Source: JANRKH01 sp964351245
GTDB lineage: Bacteria > Pseudomonadota > Alphaproteobacteria > Rickettsiales > Rickettsiaceae
Direction: 5' to 3'
NCBI GenBank assembly: GCA_964351245.1
Contig: CAYGNF010000013.1
Coordinates: 1 to 28,554, forward strand
Length of the DNA stretch: 28,554 nt
Part shown: in pieces, positions 1 to 6,665 of the stretch
Layout: each line of letters opens with the position of its first letter
How positions within the stretch are numbered: the first letter of the stretch is position 1
Notes under the pieces: generated by a model
The model's input: only the letters and a program-made list of their open reading frames with translations
Databases searched by the model: none
Told to the model about the DNA's origin: nothing
Made by a program: the position numbers and the translations under genes

Positions 1-2
1 TT

Positions 3-767
3 TATCATAAAATTCTCTCTCTTAACATGGTCCATTTTTTGGGGGGCATTACGGAGAGATTGGCTGGAAATCCGTTTCCTGAAGATTTTGCACCAGGTAA
101 GTATACTCATTATGTTCCTATTGATGGAGATAAGGCGGTAGAAATTTTTACAGCTTCCAACGAAGAGCAGATTATTACAAAATTTAATGAGCTTGAAACA
201 AAAGGATTTAACATGAATATTAACCCTAGGTATGGGTGGGAAAGAGATAAGGATAATAATTTAAGTATATCAAAAGAAAAAATATCTTGTACTAGCTTTG
301 ATAATGCATTAACCAGGCAAATCGATCTTCATGAAGATAAGGTATCTATAGAAGAATTGAGACAAGATGCTAATAATTTATACAATTTACTAGCAATACA
401 AAGCGCAGTTTCTCTGCAAAAAACTAGTGGTTCAAATCCTGTATCTCGTCAAACAAAACAGGATACTCTGAGTGCTATTTCTAAATTAAAAGAAAAAAGC
501 GAGAATGCGTATTTCAATAAGTATGGCAAAATACCTCCAACCGTAGAAGTACTGCTAGACCAAGAGCATAAACAAAAAATTATTACACGCATTGAGAACA
601 AAGATCATCAGGAGCCTCAGATTCAAGTGCAAGAGGCAGCAATAGATGAGACTGCTCTCGCAAACTCTATAGCGCATTCTATAAAAAATAGGTTTTGTGC
701 GCAAGAAAACGATCGAAAATCATACGCGTCTGGTAATAATGTCAAGAACAAGCAAGCAACGCGGTAA
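3..767 (+). CDS. Hypothetical protein, probably the 3' part of a longer gene
   Basis: I do not recognise this protein. The first ATG is at 27, but the frame has no stop back to the window edge, and the bases before that ATG (a TCTCTCTC stretch) hold no ribosome binding site. The true start therefore probably lies to the left, and this would be a C-terminal fragment of at least 246 residues. The visible part is hydrophilic, with no membrane segment or signal peptide. It is rich in Lys, Glu, Asn and Gln, and its second half (around residues 100-200 from the ATG) looks helical, with heptad-like spacing. The tail is polar and low in complexity. It ends 49 bases before the convergent lpdA gene. 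Such solvent-exposed, lysine/asparagine-rich tails are common in rickettsial hypothetical proteins and secreted effectors, but nothing here proves a role. Confidence 0.55.
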   Translation, partial: YHKILSLNMVHFLGGITERLAGNPFPEDFAPGKYTHYVPIDGDKAVEIFTASNEEQIITKFNELETKGFNMNINPRYGWERDKDNNLSISKEKISCTSFDNALTRQIDLHEDKVSIEELRQDANNLYNLLAIQSAVSLQKTSGSNPVSRQTKQDTLSAISKLKEKSENAYFNKYGKIPPTVEVLLDQEHKQKIITRIENKDHQEPQIQVQEAAIDETALANSIAHSIKNRFCAQENDRKSYASGNNVKNKQATR

Positions 768-792
768 CATCTCTATTTACTTGAACTGTTAC
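764..792. terminator. Possible weak hairpin between convergent genes
   Basis: GTAACA (764-769) can pair with TGTTAC (787-792) across a 17-base loop, between the end of the hypothetical gene and the end of lpdA. The left arm overlaps the TAA stop codon of the plus-strand gene. The stem is only six pairs and no clear T run follows, so a role as terminator for either gene is a guess. Confidence 0.2.
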
Positions 793-816
793 GTTATTCT
801 CCTAAAAATTTCTAGT

Positions 817-2229
817 TCATCTAGTATTAGGTATATGTATGGCTCTGTTATACGCACTCAATGATGATTCTTGTATCATTTCTGATAATGTAGGATGTGG
901 AAATATTGTATACATAAGATCTTCTTCTGTTGCCTCTAAAGTCATTGCAAGGGCGATGCTGTTAATCAACTCCGTCACTTCTGCGCCAATCATGTGCGCG
1001 CCTAAAATTTCCCCAGTTTTCTCCTCAAAAATCATTTTTATAAAACCCTCACTTTCACCTAATGCTATAGCTTTGCCATTTCCGGCAAACGGAAAGCGCC
1101 CTACCCTAACTTTAATGTCAGGATTTTTTCTTGCGGCCTCCTCGGTAATGCCTATGCTAGCAATTTGAGGCATTGAATAAGTGCATCCTGGTATTTTTGT
1201 TCTATCTAATGGCTTAGTTGCGATTCCCGATATAGCCTCAGCTGCCATTATTCCCTCATGACTTGCTTTATGAGCAAGCCAAGGACCCTCTACCACATCT
1301 CCAATTGCATAAATATTTTCATCGCAAGTATTAAGTCTATTATTAGTTACTATAAAACCTTTTTCATCGAGCTGTACTTTTGTGTGCTGTAAACCGAGAT
1401 CTTCGGTGTTCGGAGTAATTCCTACGGCCATGATAATTTTATCAGCTTTGATTTGCGTATGAATACCTGATTGCTCGTACTCTATTATAGAGTGATTTTG
1501 ATGTGTTTTGATGGATTTGAGACCAATAGAGGTGAAGATCTTCATGCCCTGACTTTCAAAAGACTTTCTTGCAAAATCTGATATATCTTTATCCTCTTGC
1601 GGCAGTATATTTTCTCTAGCCTCAAGTATCGTAACATTTGCACCTAGATTACTATAAAAAGATGCAAATTCAATGCCTATAGCTCCAGATCCAACGACAA
1701 CGATAGTCTCTGGTATTTTTTCTTGTAGCATGGCTTCTTTGTAAGTGAGTATATTTACACCATCAGGAGTAAAACCTTCGATGTGCCTTGCTCTTGCGCC
1801 TGTTGCTATCACAAACTTCTTGGCTGAAATTTCAGACTTGGTATCTTGATCTATTGCTATTGTAGAAGAAGATGTAAAGCTAGCTCTACCTTTCAATATT
1901 GTCACCTTTGCCTTTCCAAGCAAGTGAGATACACCCCCAGAAAGCTGAGATGCGATTTTTCTTGATCGATCTACTATTTCTTTAAGATTTGCAGATATTT
2001 TTTCAGCAGAAAGTCCGTAAGATTTATGATGCTTCATCAAATGAAAAACCTCGGCAGATCTAAGTAGTGATTTTGTAGGTATGCACCCCCAATTAAGACA
2101 CACCCCTCCGAGCGCCGCCTCTTCTACTATCGCAACCTTCATTCCAAGCTGCGCAGCTCTTATTGCGCACACATATCCTCCCGGACCTGCTCCAATTACT
2201 ATAACATCAAAATCGTATGTATCTCTCAT
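817..2229 (-). CDS. lpdA: Dihydrolipoamide dehydrogenase (E3 of pyruvate dehydrogenase)
   Basis: This flavoprotein reoxidises the dihydrolipoyl arm of the E2 subunit and passes the electrons through FAD to NAD+. At 470 residues it has normal family length. The FAD-binding GxGxxG motif lies at residues 13-18 (GAGPGG). The redox-active disulfide is in GGVCLNWGCIPTKS, Cys44 and Cys49. A second nucleotide-binding GSGAIG motif follows in the middle (NAD domain). The C-terminal interface motif HPTLSE supplies the catalytic pair His445 and Glu450. The start is supported by a GGAG about eight bases upstream. It is the last gene of a minus-strand operon and begins 19 bases after pdhC, which points to service in the pyruvate rather than the 2-oxoglutarate complex, although E3 can be shared. 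No defect is visible. Confidence 0.97.
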   Translation of the reverse strand: MRDTYDFDVIVIGAGPGGYVCAIRAAQLGMKVAIVEEAALGGVCLNWGCIPTKSLLRSAEVFHLMKHHKSYGLSAEKISANLKEIVDRSRKIASQLSGGVSHLLGKAKVTILKGRASFTSSSTIAIDQDTKSEISAKKFVIATGARARHIEGFTPDGVNILTYKEAMLQEKIPETIVVVGSGAIGIEFASFYSNLGANVTILEARENILPQEDKDISDFARKSFESQGMKIFTSIGLKSIKTHQNHSIIEYEQSGIHTQIKADKIIMAVGITPNTEDLGLQHTKVQLDEKGFIVTNNRLNTCDENIYAIGDVVEGPWLAHKASHEGIMAAEAISGIATKPLDRTKIPGCTYSMPQIASIGITEEAARKNPDIKVRVGRFPFAGNGKAIALGESEGFIKMIFEEKTGEILGAHMIGAEVTELINSIALAMTLEATEEDLMYTIFPHPTLSEMIQESSLSAYNRAIHIPNTR

Positions 2230-2248
2230 AAATCACTCCGTATTTGCT

Positions 2249-3508
2249 CTAAATTAGCATTTTTATAGGATTTTCGATATATTCCTTGAGGTAAGAAAGG
2301 AATCTTGCCCCTACAGCTCCATCAATTACTCTATGATCCACAGATAATGTCATTTCTGAAGTTGTAGAAATTTGGATTTGGTCATTTATTACTACTGGTT
2401 TTTTGATTCCAGCCCCAATAGCAAGGATGCACCCTTGTGGCGGGTTAATAATAGCTGAGAATTGCTTAATCACAAAAATTCCTAGATTCGAGACGCTAAA
2501 TCCCCCCCCCTGAGATGCTTCTGGCTTCAGCTTTCCTGCTCTAGCTTTACTTGCAAGCTCTTTCATTTCTAAGGATATTGAAGATAAGCTCTTAAAATTC
2601 GCAGACTTGATGATGGGAGTAACAAGTCCCCCATCAATAGCTACTGCGATTGAAATATCGATATCTTTGTATTGTAATATGCCATCATTACTCCAACTAG
2701 AATTTGCTTCAGGCACTTTCACAAGAGAGGTAGCTGCGGCTTTTATTATAAAATCATTAACTGAGATTTTGGATTCTTTATCTAGTATCTCATTCATCTG
2801 ACTTCTATAATTAAGCAATTTATCAAGATTGCATTCTATATTTAGATAAAAGTGAGGCACTGTTTGTTTTGATTCAAGTAATCTTTTTGCAATCACTTTG
2901 CGCATATTTGATACTGGTAGTAAATCATATGCATTATTTGATGAGATAATATTGGGTGAATTTGAGTCAATGCCACTAGATAAAGCTTGCAGCACATCAT
3001 TTTTCACTATCCTTTGGTGTGGACCAGACCCCTTGAGATTAGCTAAATTGATATTATTTTGAGACGCTATCCTTTTTGCAAGAGGCGAGGCAAATATTTT
3101 TGAGGTATTATGTAATGAGTTTATTGCGCTCACTTCAGATGCTTCTTTGTGTGCTGGAGTAGGGGCAGTGGTAGAGGATTCGATTGTAGAGATCTTACCT
3201 TCCTCAGAGTTCGCGCCATTGAATGATTGCTTAGTCTTATAATTATTAAGCTCGGATCTATCCTCTTCTGCTTCTATAATTAAAGCAATTACTGAATTTA
3301 CTGCAACGCCTTCAGAGCCCTCGGATACTAAAATTTTCCCCATCATACCTTCGTCTACAGCTTCAACCTCCATAGTAGCTTTATCTGTTTCTATTTCTGC
3401 AATCACATCTCCTGGTGCAATTTTATCACCCTCTTTTTTAAGCCATTTAGCAAGATTGCCCTCTGTCATAGTAGGAGAAAGAGCTGGCATCAAAACTTCT
3501 ATAATCAT
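2249..3508 (-). CDS. pdhC: Pyruvate dehydrogenase E2, dihydrolipoamide acetyltransferase
   Basis: E2 is the core of the pyruvate dehydrogenase complex and transfers the acetyl group from lipoyl-lysine to coenzyme A. The 419-residue protein has one N-terminal lipoyl domain (about 1-80) with the lipoylation site in ETDKATME, Lys43. A Ser/Thr/Glu-rich linker follows (about 85-135), then a small peripheral-subunit-binding domain (about 137-175, with SPLAKRIA and GPHQRIVKNDV), a second linker, and the acyltransferase domain from about 195 to the end. The catalytic motif DHRVIDG is present with His392 and Asp396. A single lipoyl domain and this length match alphaproteobacterial and mitochondrial-type E2. 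It sits 17 bases after pdhB and 19 before lpdA. The start context contains only a modest purine stretch (GAGATAGAAAG). Confidence 0.96.
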   Translation of the reverse strand: MIIEVLMPALSPTMTEGNLAKWLKKEGDKIAPGDVIAEIETDKATMEVEAVDEGMMGKILVSEGSEGVAVNSVIALIIEAEEDRSELNNYKTKQSFNGANSEEGKISTIESSTTAPTPAHKEASEVSAINSLHNTSKIFASPLAKRIASQNNINLANLKGSGPHQRIVKNDVLQALSSGIDSNSPNIISSNNAYDLLPVSNMRKVIAKRLLESKQTVPHFYLNIECNLDKLLNYRSQMNEILDKESKISVNDFIIKAAATSLVKVPEANSSWSNDGILQYKDIDISIAVAIDGGLVTPIIKSANFKSLSSISLEMKELASKARAGKLKPEASQGGGFSVSNLGIFVIKQFSAIINPPQGCILAIGAGIKKPVVINDQIQISTTSEMTLSVDHRVIDGAVGARFLSYLKEYIENPIKMLI

Positions 3509-3525
3509 CTTTCTATCTCAATAAG

Positions 3526-4506
3526 TTATTTATAATAGCATGCTCTCTTTGCCGCTTCTACAATGTCTTGCACACATGGAAGAGCTAATTTTTCTAAATT
3601 AGCTGCATATGGCAGTGGCACCTCTTTCGCACACACAAATTCTGTAGGAGCATCTAGATAGTCAAAAGCATTAGTTTGCACAATAGATGCAATAGTGGCC
3701 CCTATGCCAGAAAAAAACCATCCTTCTTCTACGCATACAAGTCTGTTTGTTTTTTTGACTGAATCAATAATAGTATATTCATCCAGAGGTTTGATTGTTC
3801 TTAGATCTATTACTTCTGCATTAATACCTATTTTTTCAAGTTCTAGTGAGGCTTCCAAGGCAAACTTAACCTGAAGAGAAAATGCGGTAATAGTTACATC
3901 TGATCCTGTTTTGACTATTTTAGCTTTTCCTATTTCTACTGGATCTATTGTCTCTGGAACATCAAAGCTATATCCATATAAAATTTCATTCTCCAAAAAA
4001 ATTATTGGACTCTTGTCTCTAATAGCACTCCTCAGTAGCCCGCATGAATCTTCTGCAGAATAAGGTGCTACTACCTTTAAACCAGGAACATGTGAATACC
4101 ATGATGCATAATTTTGACTGTGCTGGGCTCCTACCCTTGCGGCTGCACCATTTGGCCCCCTAAAAACTATAGGGCAGATAACTTGTCCTCCAGACATATA
4201 ACAAGTCTTTGCTGCAGAATTAATAATTTGATCTATAGCCTGCATTGCAAAATTAAATGTCATAAATTCTACAATTGGTCTTAATCCTCCAAAAGCAGCG
4301 CCGATTCCAATACCAGCAAATCCATGCTCTGTAATTGGTGTATCAATAACTCTTTTTGATCCAAACATATCAAGTAAGCCCTGAGTAATTTTATAAGCAC
4401 CTTGATACTCGGCAACCTCCTCTCCCATAATAAATACAGATTTATCGGACTGCATCTCAAGCATCATAGCTTCTCTTAAGGCTTCTCTTACTGTTATGTT
4501 TCTCAT
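3526..4506 (-). CDS. pdhB: Pyruvate dehydrogenase E1 component, beta subunit
   Basis: The beta subunit completes the thiamine-diphosphate active site of the alpha2-beta2 E1 enzyme, which decarboxylates pyruvate and acetylates the lipoyl group of E2. It has 326 residues, normal for the stand-alone beta subunit. The N-terminal region carries the typical MGEEVAEYQGAYKIT stretch. TPITEHGFAG contains Glu60, the residue known in this family to activate the cofactor aminopyrimidine ring. The middle has GPNGAAARVGAQHSQ and the C-terminal transketolase domain is intact. No lipoyl domain is fused to its N terminus, unlike some alphaproteobacterial PdhB proteins. A strong GAGGAAAA ribosome binding site precedes the ATG. 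It lies 23 bases after pdhA in the same operon. Confidence 0.97.
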   Translation of the reverse strand: MRNITVREALREAMMLEMQSDKSVFIMGEEVAEYQGAYKITQGLLDMFGSKRVIDTPITEHGFAGIGIGAAFGGLRPIVEFMTFNFAMQAIDQIINSAAKTCYMSGGQVICPIVFRGPNGAAARVGAQHSQNYASWYSHVPGLKVVAPYSAEDSCGLLRSAIRDKSPIIFLENEILYGYSFDVPETIDPVEIGKAKIVKTGSDVTITAFSLQVKFALEASLELEKIGINAEVIDLRTIKPLDEYTIIDSVKKTNRLVCVEEGWFFSGIGATIASIVQTNAFDYLDAPTEFVCAKEVPLPYAANLEKLALPCVQDIVEAAKRACYYK

Positions 4507-4529
4507 TTTTTCCTCATGTCTGGATAACT

Positions 4530-5495
4530 TTATGCAAAAATATCTGTGAGTAACTCATGCTCACTTGGTTCAGGAGAATTTTCAGCGAAGGTGACTGCCT
4601 CTTGTATCACCTGCTTGACATGCTTTTCTATTTCCAGGAGTGTGTTTTCTTTTATTTTGTGAGTGTTTTCTAACTTGTCCCTTAGTATAAGAATTGGGTC
4701 TAGATTTTTATAAGAATCTACTTCTGTTTTGGCTCGATATTTAGCGGGGTCAGACATAGAATGCCCTCTAAATCTATAGGTCTTCATCTCTAAAATATAT
4801 GGCCCCCCTCCAGCACGCACACGCTCTGATGCATCTACAACAGCCTGATAGACTTTATCAAGATCCATACCGTCTACTTGAGCACCCTCTATCCCGCATG
4901 ATATACCTTTTTTGTATAAATCTGTTACAGATGTTGATCTTGCTACAGAAGTACCCATTGAATATCCGTTATTTTCGATGATATATAACACAGGCAGATT
5001 CCATAAACATGCCATATTAAATGATTCATATACCTGACCCTGATTAGCAGCACCATCTCCCATAAATGTGAAGCATATATTATTAGTCTCGTTATATTTT
5101 TCAGCAAATGCTAGGCCTGTACCTATTGGCACCTGCGCGCCAACAATACCATGTCCTCCATAAAATTTATTGGGAATATCAAATAGATGCATAGATCCAC
5201 CTTTGCCTTTAGAAGATCCAGTAGCTTTACCCATCAACTCTGCAAGCACATGCTTAGGCTCTTGGCCCGCAAGTATGATGTGACCATGATCTCTGTAACT
5301 TGTGATCGTGCTATCATTTTTGGACTTAGCAAGAGTGACTCCTGTAATCACAGCCTCCTGGCCTATATAAAGATGGCAAAAACCACCTATAAGCCCCATA
5401 CCATATAATTGGCCACACTTTTCTTCAAATCTTCTGATGGTGAGCATGCTCTGATACGCGCTCAAATATTGCTCTGCGCTTAGATTTCTCGGCAT
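4530..5495 (-). CDS. pdhA: Pyruvate dehydrogenase E1 component, alpha subunit
   Basis: This is the first gene of the PDH operon. The alpha subunit binds the diphosphate of thiamine diphosphate through the GDG...NN motif, here GDGAANQG at residues 146-153 with Asn175-Asn176 at the end of the motif. Other family marks are the N-terminal RRFEEKCGQLYGMG, SYRDHGH, KGKGGSMH and, near residue 245, YRFRGHSMSDPAKYR, which corresponds to the phosphorylation-loop region of the mitochondrial enzyme. No matching kinase is visible, so regulation by phosphorylation should not be assumed. The length of 321 residues is slightly short but complete. An AAGAGGAA ribosome binding site precedes the ATG, and a TTGACA-containing promoter lies in the 114-base region shared with the divergent prs-like gene. 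Confidence 0.97.
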   Translation of the reverse strand: MPRNLSAEQYLSAYQSMLTIRRFEEKCGQLYGMGLIGGFCHLYIGQEAVITGVTLAKSKNDSTITSYRDHGHIILAGQEPKHVLAELMGKATGSSKGKGGSMHLFDIPNKFYGGHGIVGAQVPIGTGLAFAEKYNETNNICFTFMGDGAANQGQVYESFNMACLWNLPVLYIIENNGYSMGTSVARSTSVTDLYKKGISCGIEGAQVDGMDLDKVYQAVVDASERVRAGGGPYILEMKTYRFRGHSMSDPAKYRAKTEVDSYKNLDPILILRDKLENTHKIKENTLLEIEKHVKQVIQEAVTFAENSPEPSEHELLTDIFA

Positions 5496-5517
5496 TGTTT
5501 CCTCTTACTTATAAGAT

Positions 5518-5548
5518 ATAATGTGATGCATAACGAGCAATTTGTCAA
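5518..5548 (-). promoter_or_regulatory. Candidate sigma-70 promoter of the pdh operon
   Basis: Read on the minus strand, a perfect TTGACA (5548-5543) is followed after 19 bases by CATTAT (5523-5518). It lies 20-50 bases in front of the pdhA ATG. The -35 box is perfect. The -10 box is imperfect and the spacer is long, so the exact -10 position is uncertain. Confidence 0.45.
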
Positions 5549-5557
5549 ATATTATTC

Positions 5558-5585
5558 TTTTCAAGCAAGTATTCTGTAATATAAT
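5558..5585 (+). promoter_or_regulatory. Candidate sigma-70 promoter of the prs-like gene
   Basis: TTTTCA (5558-5563) and a perfect TATAAT (5580-5585) are separated by 16 bases, about 25 bases in front of the ATG at 5610. The predicted leader would be under 20 bases and shows no ribosome binding site (an AT-only stretch), so initiation may be nearly leaderless. The element lies back to back with the pdhA promoter. Confidence 0.45.
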
Positions 5586-5609
5586 TCTCTGATCATAACA
5601 ATTTTTTAT

Positions 5610-6470
5610 ATGAAACAAATTCTAGCGCACAAAGATGAATTAAGGCATCCAAGTATAATATCAAAAGTAATAGGTGGTACCTTAATTCCACTTTCTGTGC
5701 ATCATTTTATAGAAAATGAGAAATTAATATCTGTCGATGGAGAAATAAATACAGACTGCGAAATCTTTCTATTTAAAATACTTTGGCCCAATCCCAATGA
5801 AAAGCTTATGGAGCTCTTTTTGATACTTGATTTGTTGCAATCAAAGGGTGTATCTATTAGTATAATCTCTCCTTTTATTCCATATTTAAGGCAAGATAAA
5901 TTCCTTTGTAGTAGCCAGACTATAGGCGCAAGAGCAATAGGTAATATATTATCGCAATTTGGAGTGCAAAAAATTTATAGCTTCGATTTACATTCTCAAA
6001 ATGCCAGTAATTTTTTAAAATGCACTATATGTGATATGAATTATAATGATTATTTCATACATAAACTTGCGCTACTTTTGGTAAACCCCACGAATACTCT
6101 TGTAGTCGCTCCTGATGCAGGGGCATTAAATAGAGCAAAAAAACTTGCATTATCTTTCGGGTCAAGTTTTACGAATCTGCAAAAACATAGACATGGTAGT
6201 GACATTTTTACTTCTCCTCTTAGAGGCGCAAAAAAATATGATAATATTGTAATAATAGACGATATAATGGACTCAGGAAATACGATATTATCTGCAATAA
6301 ATCGTCTTCAGGAATATTGTGATAGAATATTTGTATGTATATCTCATGTGCTTAAGCAAAATACCGAGCTCCAAATTATCAACTCATATAGTAATGTGAC
6401 GATCATTTTTCCTGATATCGGTACAATGAGCGATCATGAGATAGAAATGATTTATTGTAACAATCTCTAA
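5610..6470 (+). CDS. prs: Ribose-phosphate pyrophosphokinase-like protein (short, archaeal-type)
   Basis: PRPP synthetase makes phosphoribosyl pyrophosphate from ribose 5-phosphate and ATP for nucleotide, NAD, histidine and tryptophan synthesis. The catalytic landmarks are recognisable. YLRQDK (residues 92-97) matches the ATP-binding YARQD(R/K) motif. FDLHSQ corresponds to the conserved metal-binding DLH. VAPDAGALNRAKKLA is the family's PD.G..RA segment, and IIDDIMDSGNT around Asp217-Thr225 is the PRPP-binding loop. At 286 residues it is shorter than the classical bacterial enzyme (about 310-320) and close to archaeal class III enzymes. The RQDK plus PDxGAL combination also points that way. 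Several canonical bacterial residues are changed (GNT instead of GGT in the loop), so activity is likely but not certain. It is a single gene, divergent from the pdh operon, with an AT-rich leader. Confidence 0.8.
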   Translation: MKQILAHKDELRHPSIISKVIGGTLIPLSVHHFIENEKLISVDGEINTDCEIFLFKILWPNPNEKLMELFLILDLLQSKGVSISIISPFIPYLRQDKFLCSSQTIGARAIGNILSQFGVQKIYSFDLHSQNASNFLKCTICDMNYNDYFIHKLALLLVNPTNTLVVAPDAGALNRAKKLALSFGSSFTNLQKHRHGSDIFTSPLRGAKKYDNIVIIDDIMDSGNTILSAINRLQEYCDRIFVCISHVLKQNTELQIINSYSNVTIIFPDIGTMSDHEIEMIYCNNL

Positions 6471-6665
6471 TACCACTTGCATTAATCTGTCTCTAATAAG
6501 TCACACTCTAGCAAATTATCTGATCTATCAATTCAGAATATTAATTGCAACGATCTAATAATCCATCTAAACGATATATAAGTATTAATGGTATCATTAA
6601 AATATCAATATTATTTTGAGCAATCAGTAATACTCTAGGAGAAACATATTATTGGTGTATTATTC
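6471..6665. other. Upstream region of the autotransporter gene, no gene seen
   Basis: This AT-rich tract separates the prs-like gene from the autotransporter gene. An AGGAG at 6637-6641 is the only Shine-Dalgarno-like motif, and it lies 24 bases before the annotated ATG at 6666, further than usual. I could not settle on a convincing -35/-10 pair. Confidence 0.4.

Noticed and set aside
839..1168. 109-codon open frame on the plus strand
   Set aside because: It lies entirely inside lpdA on the other strand, which has all catalytic motifs. Its translation is a low-complexity shadow.
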